Shown piece after piece: positions 36,625 to 47,414 of a DNA stretch of 64,000 nucleotides. Below the pieces are notes generated by a model. The model saw only the letters and a program-made list of their open reading frames with translations. It did not search any database and was not told the origin of the DNA. The position numbers were made by a program, and so were the translations under genes. Positions within the stretch are counted from its first letter, which is position 1. Each line of letters opens with the position of its first letter. The stretch is from Terana coerulea (lineage: Eukaryota > Basidiomycota > Agaricomycetes > Polyporales > Phanerochaetaceae): positions 223,418 to 287,417 of the forward strand of contig JAKOGH010000685.1 of NCBI GenBank assembly GCA_024811115.1, given 5' to 3'.

Positions 36625-36945
36625 AGATTATCGGAAAATGAAGCGTTATAGAACAGGTTTAAGTGCATGTTATTTCCCAAAATTTGGCATGGTGACCGCA
36701 TTGCCTGCTTTTACTTCGATGCATAGTGTGCTTATTTATAAGAAGATTGAATTACTAAATATGTGCCGGCTTCACTGACAAAAAATCTTGCTTAGGTTTG
36801 TACAGGGTGTAAACGTGTGCTGATTAAGCAGGACGACAGCGAGGAAGAGAATGGCCGTGGGAAATGATGGGCGTCAGACAAATGCTGATAGGGCGAAAAG
36901 TGGCTTTACATTAAAGGTTTCACAGTTACCTTGCAAGCAAAGTGA

Positions 36946-39400
36946 TTTGTAATTGAAGTGAGCATACAGAGGGTATATATAAATATGGCAATTGTAAAGA
37001 GAGTCCAGATAAGAATCAAGCAATTAGTTAGCAGTCCATAAGTCTAGGGTATAGGTTATAATAAATGGCTACAATAAAGCAAGCACTTACTCCTCATTTG
37101 CAGGTGGAGGTGGAGGTGCTCAACAACTATCACTTGCAGAGATATCAAGAGAAAATTAAGCAGTACAAGCATGACTGGGGGTGATACTGCCAGTGATGGT
37201 ATAGGTGATGTTCTCAGAAATGGCTGGATTAGGACACAGATCAACACCAAACACAGTTAGAGCAAGCATATCCAGATCATTGCCCAACATAGTTAAAGGA
37301 GTACGAGCAAGTCTAAGAATAAGCCAAAGTGGACTGAGAAAATAAGGAAGATGCAATAGGAGAAGCTGAAGAGATAGGTGTCTCATCAAAGTGACGCCCG
37401 ACTGAAAAGGGCCAGCATGAGAAGAGCTAGCATGAGAAAGATGAGCTAGCTGTGACCATATACTATAGTTTGTGGAGACAGTGCTCATAGATGGCAATGT
37501 GCTCTGAGGACTTAGTGCCTCTTATACTGCTTGCCAGAAGTATTCAGTTGGTGACGCTAACAGGCTCATAGTTGTCGTAACCGCCAGTTGACATTGGAAC
37601 AAAATAAGCTGACATGTGCTAGGGCCGAAGCAGAGGGCGAGCTGAATGACAATGTTGAGGCTACAAGGTAACATGCTTAAGCTCGTCTTTGTCAAACCAT
37701 GAGGCTGCTGTGATGCAACAACAGCTGGTTGATTGAGCAAAGGTGTGACCAGCTGGTAGCCACAAAACATCAAGGTGATTTGCAAGCAGCTATTGAAGCT
37801 AAAGCTCTTGCTCAGTCCAGTCTGCCCTTTGAGTTTCAGTGCCGAGCCAGTTCTGAAGTGTTGTTGCCCGAAGAAACCTTACAGCTGAGTGGATAGGAGC
37901 TCAATTATAGACGACTCTTGACACTAAGTGTGCTGCACCTCATTGTGCGCTGCCTAGAAGCGCGTGGGTTGAAGGTGGACGTGATGGTGTCAGTCAGACT
38001 TTGGATGACAGCTGGGCAAGAGTGCTTGGTTGTGGAGAGGGCAATAGAAGTGGAGGATGTTGTTGATCTGCCAATAAGCTGCATGCACGTCTTCTTAATC
38101 TGTAGTGTATCATCTTTGTCTTCTAACTCATTACCAGAGATCTTAATGGGCATGTTAGAGTTATGTATGGCGTAAATGTTGCCGTTATTGTTAATAGCAG
38201 AGTCATCAAGAGTGCACATATTGGCCCTCTCATTAATTATCTCATTGATCTTCTAGGCACTCTCAACAAAGGTGGGCACAGTTGCACTCTTTGTAGGCTT
38301 TGGAGCGCGCACTATCTATATAGCTAAGTTGTAAGTGCTATAATCACACTTATATATTAACAAAGATGACTTACTGAGTCCTACTTCAATTGAAGGGCTT
38401 TCTCACTACACTCAAGGTGTTCATGTTCTGTGGCCTACAAGTTGAATTTCTTGCAAACTCTGGCCTATTTGTTAGGCCCGGTAGAAACTACCGCATTAAT
38501 ATGACCAGTCAATAGAGATTAGCTGAGTTGTATCTTGATATCTCAGGCTGCCAACTGCGCTTTAAAGTGGCAGCAGATAAAGAGAGCTGAAGTTTGGCCA
38601 GGTGAGCACACTCATTTCTTCTCCTTTGACTGGCTTTGATGATTAGAAGCCTTCAGCTTCGGCTTTAAGCCTGCTGAACTAGCAGCTAAGACCTCTCAGA
38701 AATGCCAATTGACACCTTTTCCCTATAGCAAAAAGATTCAATAAGTATCCTCAAGTTGCATCGAAGGACACTAAAGGTGCTTATCTTTTCTACCTTAACT
38801 GTTACACACTTGCCTTTGTTCTCTTGACAGCAACTCTCAACACCCTTTTTCTAGAGCAGGGTAAAAAGTGAGCCTATGTTTTATACCAAGAACATGTGCA
38901 GTATTTACTTTCTCCTTTGTGTGCAAATGCAAAAACAAGGCATTGTTGGTGAAGTCGGGATTGGTATTGCTCAGCGTCGAGGTATAGAGTTAAACAAACT
39001 TGAGTCACCTGCATCAATATTGTTTTAACCAGACTGCAGGTTCAACGCTTGACTTAGACCAGGCTCAGTACCAATACAGCTAGCAAATGTCAGTGCATAT
39101 AGTTGGTAAGGCTGATATGCTAGTGAGAGAAATCTTAATGATGTTGGAGGCTCTAGATTGAAAGGTTGGGTAGACAGAAAGAAAGGATGGTACCGAGCGC
39201 GATAAGATGCAAAGACATGGGAAAAGTCCTTAGAGTACATATGCATAGGAAGGGCATCAGCTTCTTGATAGTACTGTGGCATCCCATGCTAAACGGCACC
39301 AACAGACTCCATGCCTACTTGCGAATTGAAGAGATACGTCATATCTAATGGTAGTGCCCTGCTTAGGGCTTCTATATATATAGAATAAGGGCGTGAATAG
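36946..39400 (+). other. Decayed, unidentified coding remnants
   Basis: AT-rich sequence with stretches that still look translated on the plus strand but contain many stops: QVEVEVLNNYHLQRYQEKIK near 37,100, AIEAKALAQSSLPFEFQCRA near 37,785-37,850, a 258-base open frame at 37,918-38,175, and GLQVEFLANSGLFVRPGRN near 38,430-38,490. The first resembles a coiled coil. I cannot assign these to a known element; a dead retroelement or a degraded host gene are both possible. No bounding repeats were found. Confidence 0.3.
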
Positions 39401-41181
39401 CCAGACTGCGGCGCCTATGCCTTATAGTGGAGTATATATTAGTACAATCCATATACTTACTATAAATACACTTCACATATTAAAATCACTCTGTTTACAC
39501 TGAACAGACCCAATATGTGGCTTGCCAGGAGCATTATGAGCAGGGCCGTCGGCGTTGAAGGGAGTTTGATCAGAGAACATTAGTAAAGAGAATATGAGAG
39601 CAGAAGCAAAGAAATGTAAGCAAATGAGATTGGAGGGGTTAACGGAGCGCATAATTTGACTGGTGCTTTAGTGAGATTTCTAGGCCTTTTTATCTCCTGC
39701 TTAGAAATACTTCGGCTATTTTGTACCAGTTACTCTTATACTTGCTGGCCTCTCGGTGGTGGTTTATTCAGCAAACTTGCACCATATTTCACTGACAAAG
39801 CATAGGTAGCTTGAGGTAGCAGCTCAGATTTATCTCTCTTCCTCCCACTATACTATGCTATCTGTATGACAGTCGGCGCAGCACAAATCCAAGACTTACT
39901 ACATTAGAGATACTACCTTCTATACTCGGACAAGTGCCCTTGGCCAAAGTACGGCAAGAATGGAGGGGGCACTTTCTTTTATAAAACCATGCATTGCAAA
40001 TGTTTTACCACAGCATTGACTCGGACTAAAGGTGCAACCATACTTTATATAAATGCGCTGCCTGATGCTAATATATGTTGGTGAAACCAAATACAATGCT
40101 GTAGTAGTGGCATCTCAGCTACAAGGTTAGAGTGCGAATATACACCCTCCTGCAGTCTTTTTGTGATTTACAACACACTTGAGCCCAACCCACCTTTTAT
40201 CTTGGCATCTACAGTATACATAGTTATCTGCTGTTTGTAAAATCCTTATAGAAAGTCATCCATTTATATATGACTCAGTTTCTAGTAATACCTCTAATAT
40301 GCTAAGGTAGCTTTTTAATGAATTGCAGTTTTGCAACTTCATCTAGAATTTCTAAATCTTTAACCTTTTATTTCAAATATTTAGATATGCTATTATTAAT
40401 CTTTGATAAATCAAAGCCTTGAAAATTTACAGTTTCTTTATAGACAGAACCTTTTAATAAGCAAGTATTTACAAATTGATAACTTCCGCAAATTTTTAAG
40501 CCATATATACTTTACTGTCTAATTTTATATTGAGAGTTATGATCTGTCGTTGCAAAAATTGATATAATAAGTGCTGGAAATTTCTAAATCTTGATCAGTT
40601 TGCCATTAGGCATAGTACATGAAATATTGATACCTGGCCTTATGATTAGAACTACATTGACTAGTAATCCTTTAATTATATTTGATTTAGTGAATTTGTT
40701 AATTTTATAAATACTATATTTAAAATACTTAATGATTGTGTTCATCTAATGGCTTAGCCTTCTAGTCAACAACTTTTGGCTTAGCATCTTTGGTAACACT
40801 ACATTCTGTTGCTAAGTTCTTTTAATTGTGACAGGTGGTCTAATGCAAAGATTAATAATTCCTGACCAATTCTTTGAACTAGCATGAGATATATTTAATA
40901 GAGTGTCTTGTAAATATGGATCGATATCATTGCTTATATGCTATGAATTGACTTTACACTTGCACTGCCATTTCTTGTCATTTTCTTCACATTCATTTGA
41001 CTTCCATTTACTGTATGCATAGAAGCTATGCAAAACTGGCAGCTTAGTAACATTAAGAAACAATAATAAAGAAGCTCAATCTACCTATTAAACAATTATA
41101 GTTTATTTGCTTATACTGCATAAGATGATTGCGCACTTTTTGTTATGCATAATGGCATCTCATACAATGTAATTCACATTA
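39401..41181. other. AT-rich region without recognisable feature
   Basis: About 1.8 kb of AT-rich, CpG-poor sequence. No open frame above 60 residues, no RNA gene, no clear inverted repeat pair. Probably old transposon sequence decayed beyond recognition by eye. Confidence 0.4.
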
Positions 41182-41434
41182 TACATGTGGCCACACTGAA
41201 CAACTGAATATCTGCTATAGCGCTAGAGTCTTACTCTGCTTAAAGAGCTTGGAAGGAGATATATTGCATGAAATATAAAACTAGCTTGATATCTAGCGTC
41301 CAATTATACTATAATAGCTACCTGAGGGGTTATATAGCTTAAGCAAAAATTACTAGATGGTAGAGAATTATAAAACAACAGCTGATGAACTGGTGCTACA
41401 GCAGATGTCCAGTTGTTCAGTGTGACCACATGTA
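41182..41434. mobile_element. Short inverted-repeat element (MITE-like)
   Basis: Two inverted arms of about 40 bp: TACATGTGGCCACACTGAAC at 41182 and its near reverse complement ending at 41434. The arms continue into AACTGAATATCTGCTATAGC. About 253 bp overall with no coding potential. No target duplication could be fixed. It lies to the left of the Helitron remnant. Confidence 0.55.
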
Positions 41435-41599
41435 GTTGATTATATACAGCAATAAGAGGTAATAAAATGCCATTTTTAAGCTCAGGCTGTTATAATTCTT
41501 TGATTTACTTCAGTCTATATTAAGCAGTCCCAGGCTGGTGTTCTTTAGTTCTCTTTAATTCTAGCGCAAACCAGCAGAGATTGGAACCAGAAACTGGGA

Positions 41600-43700
41600 C
41601 CAAAACTAGACCATTCTGAGATCAGACTGTGGCCTAGTCCTTAAGTGGTTCTGTCTTGGTCCTACTCATTGGTTCTAAGTGGTCTTAAAACTGGGCTCTC
41701 AAATACTGGATTGCTTTGCTAATTGCTAATTGCTGTTCTTTAACAGAAGCTATTACATGTACTGTAGACTGTATTTCACTAGCATATAATATGTTTGCAC
41801 TTATAGCTAAAGGTAATGAGGCAAAGTTGCTAGCAAAATGATAATTATATCTCTGAAAGGTTCATACTCTTTTTTCATAACTAAGCACATTCTCTCAAAG
41901 GTTTTATATAGGCTTGGACAGTCAAACATTGATAATTTATTTAGGAAAATGTAATCACCATACTGCAAGTTCTCAAAGGCTGCTGATAAAGCAGAGCTAT
42001 TTTTTTCTCAAACTTGCTCAGCTTTAATAATGAATGATAAGCAGAGCCAGATATCAAAGCTGCTGCAGCACCAGTTAGAGCTACACAAAAAAATCTATGT
42101 GCTTTATTGCAATTGTTAAAGTGATAAATGGGTACTTTGATAACTTGGGATTTTCCTGTACTAGCCATTTCTCCAAAATACATTTTAAATTGCTTTCCTG
42201 ATAACTTGCTAGCATGATTTGCAATTATATTAAATGCATTTTTTGCTTTTTATTTAAGCTAAACTTAGCAACAGTTCTCTTGATTGATTTTTGTACTTTT
42301 ACTATTGGTGCTTTGAAGTTACTAGTGAGATAAGATTTGTCCATTGCCTTTACTATCTTTGGCAATTTGTTCAGACTTGTGCAATGCTTCTGTATGTCAT
42401 TTTGCTAAAATAGCATCTCTCTTAGCTTTTAGCAATGTACTCCAATAATGACTAGTTTTATTACCACTGTTTTGGCTGGAAATGCCAAGTATTACTGTTT
42501 TGTCCTTATTTTCTGGCTTGTTTAAAGCACTACTATAATACAGCAACCTTTCAGCATTTCACATCTGTAATAGCTTTCTAATTTGCCTACTAGACAATTA
42601 ATTGTATTTATCGGCAATATACTGTGTATCTTTCCAATTTAGACTGAATAGTGCTCCAGTGTTATAGTAAAACTGTTCAAGAGGTCTTGCAAGTCATCAG
42701 TCAAGTTAAAAGGTATACTTGCAGCATGTAACCCCTTTTTTACAGCTTCTGCAAAGCCATGTCTAGTGTTATTGCATTTATACATCATATAGAGGAATTG
42801 CATCAGCTGTGGTTGCCTTTTAGTAAACTCATGGTTAAGGAAAGTCTCATTTTATGGGCAATTTTTGCTTTTCAGATTTTTACCAAACCTCCAGGGGTTA
42901 AAAAGAGTGAGCATTGTCATGCAATAATCTTCGTAGTTTCTTTTGTCTTTTTAAGCAATGCACTATTAATAAAGCCAAGCACTTTAGCTTGTGCTTCAGA
43001 GCATAACCTTACTTTGTGTGATTTATGCTGTGGATATTCAAGTGATAAAGAAGCTCAAGGCAACAAATAGCCAGATTCTTGCTCAAAATCACTTAGCCTT
43101 GCAGCTGCATCTTTTCCTTGGCTTCAGTAAAAGGATTTTGCTATGAAAACTCATTATCTTCATCATTTGATATATCTGAGCTATAATATCCAGATTCAGG
43201 ATTTATTTGAGGCAAATCTTAGTGCTATGACGTATTATGCTTTTTTAAATATATATCTACAGCTTCTCAACCATTTCAAGTAAATTTACCTTCCCAAATT
43301 TCATTACCTCAGTTCCAGTGAATAAAAGTTTGTAAGTTTATACCAATCCATTTATAATTTATAATCTTATCACTAAAAACTCTTCATTTTTTTTTTATGA
43401 ATAACTTTGGATTTTCATCTTTTTCATACTTTCTAATCTAGTCATGTAAGCAAATGTCTTTGTATTGGTTTAGCCTGGAAATATAGTCTATAACATTGTT
43501 GTAACCTATTATTTTATTGCCAATTTTCTGAACTCCTACCTTTTCTAGAGATGGTTTTTATCTAAGTCATTTTTAATATCTAACTTCTGAAATCTGCAAA
43601 CTTTACTAATATATCCTCTTTAGTAAAACCTTTAAAGCTTGTGGCTTATGTAATAGTTTCGATATTAGGATTTTTGGGTTTACAAAGAAATATTCCATCA
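41600..43700 (-). mobile_element. Helitron remnant, copy A (PIF1-like helicase region)
   Basis: Minus-strand coding remnant of a fungal Helitron protein. Reading direction: YCMTMLTLFNPWRFGKNLK (about 42,875-42,930), HEFTKRQPQLMQFLYMMYK, then GEMASTGKSQVIK (Walker A, about 42,135-42,178) with CVALTGAAAALISGSAYHSL, and FLNKLSMFDCPSLYK (Walker B region, about 41,880-41,945). Helicase motif residues are eroded (Gly to Ser in the P-loop; Asp-Glu to Asn-Lys in Walker B) and stops are frequent. The same segments recur in the disrupted copy B at 47.4-58.6 kb. Ends (TC...CTRR hairpin) were not found. Confidence 0.7.
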
Positions 43701-46700
43701 CACTTGGCACTTTGGGTGAGCTTCAGACTTTGTACTGTATATTCTTAGTTGCACTTCTAAGTGGCAAATATTGGGTGGCACACAGTAAACGAAATAAAAT
43801 GCTATAACTTACGAAAATATTCATACTTGGGGAATCACATGTTATGGGCACAGTGAAATATAACTGCCATTTTGAACGTCCACAGCCTAAGCTATAGGGC
43901 TTATATTGTATGCAAAGCAAGGTTCAAGAGCTTATTCCCATCTAAACAGCAGAATGGTATCCAAAGCAAATGCAGACATGTATTATGCATACTTATGCAT
44001 TTTTATAAATATTTGGATAATTGTTAACATTTATCTAGTATTTCAAATGTATTATCTACTGGGGCTAGTAAATTGCAGTAACAGAGGGTAGTATTATAAT
44101 AGAAATAAAATACCAAAAATTGGGAAAATATTAAAACATATATGAAAGCATGTTATCGGTATTGTGGATTATATTTGTCATTTTACAATTTCTGAGTTTA
44201 TAAAAACATCCTATTACATTTAAGGCCTTTTGAAATATTTTGACTCCATGACACAAAGCTGCCTAAATCATGAAAACCCACTTGTTATGTTTAGTAAATA
44301 ACAAAGTGCTTAGGCAGCCTTAACTTGGTGCTTTTTAATGTGATTTTAATAAATAACTTGCTCAATTTGCAGAACTTACTTTTTGAGCTGTTTATTATAA
44401 AACTTTGTTTACTCTTACTTATACCTTTTAGCTACATAATTGCACTATTTAAACACATACAAGCTCAATATAGTAGCTGTAGTAAGGTAACTTGAGCTGG
44501 TGGCATTGCTAGTGCTAATTAGTGCTCAAAGCCTACTGAGCCAGTATTCCTTGCTGAACATCTTACTGGTTATTTTCAGCATTGAGCTCAACTAGAGTAG
44601 TTATAGCTGATATTAGTGGTGATCCTTAAAGCTTATTAGTGCTTGTATATAATAGTATACAAATTGTTCCTTATGGTAATCAACTGAAATCTTGGCTAGT
44701 GAAGCTAAATGTTGCACTGCAGGCCCATTTCTTTATCAAATAGCAAGATTAGATACTCTGCAAAATGCTAAATGTGTAATCTATAAAATACAAAAGTTTG
44801 CATAATTTTAAACCATGCAATATATGTACTACAAGCTGTAGAGTTTGCTAAGTGCTAAGCGCCTATTTATTCAAATCTCAGCAGGTACTTTTGTTTTTAG
44901 CTCGCAGAGCATTTTTGTGATCATATTGGGAAAATTAAATGCTAGCAGTAAATTCAGAGTACTATTCTCAATCTGTTTACTATATACATTTATATGATTT
45001 ATCTTAGAATAGATATAAATACAATGAATATAAAAGCATGTTTAGGTGCCAAAATGCCAGCTTCCAAATCTAGTAATTCTATAATAATTAAGACTTGTCA
45101 AATTTATTGTAGAAGCACAACATACTACAAGCAGTTATGATATATATAGGCATTAAGCTATAACTAATGCACTTGCTTCTGTATACTTTTACTGTAGAAA
45201 TACTAATATGTTATAATATAAAAGCTATTTTGCCAAGATTTTCATGCTATTTAGTAGATAATAAGATACTGCATAAGGCAGTGAAATGTAAAGGATTGCA
45301 CATGATGCATTTGGATCTAGCTGAAAGGCAAGTTAGATAGCAGTGCTTTAAGATATAAGTCGATTTAATAAAATTGTGGAAATATTTAAGTATGCGCATA
45401 TTTACAGTTCACTTATATATAATTATAATTGGCAATAAAAGGCAATAATAGCCTGCTATATTGTGCACTTGCTGGTAATAAGTGCATGATTAGATATTCT
45501 ATGTAGTGTCTAAGAGGAGAAGTGATCAAATGTAGTAATGGAAATTACAGATTCCATCTTATTCATACATAGGCTTATTGTCTGAATTATCACGATTTTA
45601 TCCACTTTTTAATAGGGTGTATTCATAGTTTCAAGCTATACAGCCATAATAAATTGCTCAAAGTTACAATATATAAGTGCTAGCTTTATCCAATGGCTTT
45701 GTGAAACTGCTTTACGTACTCTCTTTCTCACTGCCACTATAGCAGTAAAAAGAGGGTATATGACTATTAGTGACTAATGGCCAAATTAAAGCATTGCTGA
45801 GCTATGAGGAGTAGGAAAAATGAATGCATTAGGCTCATTCTCCTCAAGTCAGTGCTAACGTCAAAAGCGATGCTGACTGCATCTCTTCTATCAAAATATA
45901 TCTATACAAGGGTAGATAGTGGGCAACTTTCTTGGATATAGCAGAAAAGCACTATATTAGACGCTGCAATGAGATCTAAATAGATTGCCAATAATCATAT
46001 AAATATTTATACACAAAGTTATCACTGATTGATATATGATAGAATATTTGCAAAGCTTTTGACACCCTATACCAAAATGAATCCTACTAATTTCAGGGAT
46101 ATTAGCAGCAAGCTAGTTAAGCTGCTATTTTTCACTGCCTACTGCTTTACAGCACATTATTGGCAATAGTTCTCAGAAATAGGCACAGGTTTCTGACTTA
46201 TTTAGAACTTATCCTGACAGAATAGCATTAGGATTTTTGTCTGATTATATTGCATCTCTGTGCAATATTTAGGACCTCTTTATATGCTATGCTATATCTA
46301 TTTTTATAAACTAAATAGCCTCTCATGCATGCTCCCATCTAACCAATGTCATGCAATCATATTATTATTCTGATAGCATGCACATACTACTGCACCATGG
46401 GCTCTATCAAGTTAGATGACAGCACTACAGAATAGAAGAGTGCTAAATAGGCAACTGGTGCATATGGATTTGATCTCTATAGAGGGTGATGTGCTTAATT
46501 GATGTGCACATCTGCATGTTAAATATAAGCAACATATTTGCTTAAGAAGTGTTACAGGCCTTTAACACATTATTAGCTATGTATATGCCTCAATCAATTA
46601 AGAGCAAAGGCTCGCTGAGCTTATTATATTTCTGTGTATTTAAGCCATTTATAATACCCTGCATATATACCCAGTTATTTTCTGTCCTTTTATCACAGCT

Positions 46701-46798
46701 AGCTAGTAAACACTCTGCCTATCAAGAGCAGTCACAGTTGGAGAGGCCTTTTGACACCGTTATAAAAGCTTTACCAGCAAGGTCTCCTTCTGCGAAAC
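43701..46798. other. AT-rich region with decayed repeats
   Basis: About 3.1 kb with no gene. The part from 43,720 to about 44,160 resembles the repeat field at 60.4-61.2 kb: shared phrases such as GCCTAAGCTATAGGGCTTA and CAAGGTTCAAGAGCTTAT. Bases 44,190-44,215 share ACAATTTCTGAGTTTATAAA with the hairpin at 61.4 kb. The rest shows no structure I can name. A 93-residue open frame at 46,549-46,830 has no supporting feature. Confidence 0.4.
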
Positions 46799-47361
46799 TG
46801 TCACAAATTTCCCTCAGTGCTAGTCTATAGCGCTTAGAGTGTAACTTCAAGTTACAAGACATGTTACCAAGCCGTCACACAGCGTTACAAGATGCTAGAT
46901 CAGTTTGCCGTGTGCTTGTTGCATGGACATCAGGGATATGCCTTATACAGACATAGGATCCAGAACTCAGGTCTGGAACTGTTCCAGACTATGACCTCAG
47001 TATGATGTCAGTATGACATCAGAGACTGATAATGTACAGTAGCTCAATTAGGACATCTAAATAGTGTTAATGTTAGCATAATAGCTAGGTCAGATCTAAT
47101 AAAGGAGTTAGAGCAGTAGTATGCTTTAGAGCCTTAGTCAAACATCACCTAACTGTATCAGTCAGCATATGGTATTGGAAGTCTTAGATAGTGTCTGAGG
47201 TCCCTTTAAACATATATATAAGGAGGTTGGTCTGTGGGCTAAACTTCCAGATTTAACAACATTGTTGATTTGTATCTGCTCTACTAGCTCTACTCAAGTC
47301 CCTTTGCTTTCCCCACCTCTTTTAAGTCATCCCAGCAGGTGAGTATTGTAGTTTTGTGATA
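46799..47361 (+). repeat. Solo LTR, copy 2 of four
   Basis: About 563 bp, TGTCACAAATTTCCCTCAG to TTTTGTGATA, same orientation as copy 1. It is the most decayed copy at CpG sites. The splice-donor motif CAG|GTGAGT and the pyrimidine-rich stretch before it are retained near 47,338. Flanks are gaaac and cactc, so no target duplication remains. It abuts a fragment of Helitron copy B on its right. Confidence 0.75.
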
Positions 47362-47414
47362 CACTCATTAAAGTGATGAATAAGTGCTTTGATAACTTGT
47401 GATTTTTCTGTATT
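47362..47414 (-). mobile_element. Helitron copy B, P-loop fragment
   Basis: About 50 bp matching copy A at about 42,115-42,165 (TTTGATAACTTGTGATTTTT versus the same with two changes). On the minus strand it reads into the Walker A segment TGKSQVIK of the helicase. It is cut on the left by LTR copy 2 and on the right by the CACTA-type element. Confidence 0.65.

Larger units (their letters stand above)
33504..36945 (+). mobile_element. PIF/Harbinger-type DNA transposon remnant
   Basis: Bounded by imperfect terminal inverted repeats of about 54 bp: 33504-33558 and 36893-36945, sharing CTTGCTTGCAAGGTAACTGT and, further in, AACCTTTAAT and AAGCCAC. Inside is a decayed DDE_Tnp_4-type transposase on the plus strand (35574-36624). 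No matching target-site duplication is visible at the ends, so the element is old or its edges have eroded. A 150-bp MITE sits just inside the left repeat, and a solo LTR of an unrelated family is inserted at 34187-34749. Confidence 0.75.

Noticed and set aside
34187..47361. LTR copies 1 and 2 as the two ends of one 13-kb retrotransposon
   Set aside because: Same orientation, but flanking pentamers differ, no primer-binding site or polypurine tract adjoins them, and the interval holds unrelated DNA transposons and no gag or pol.
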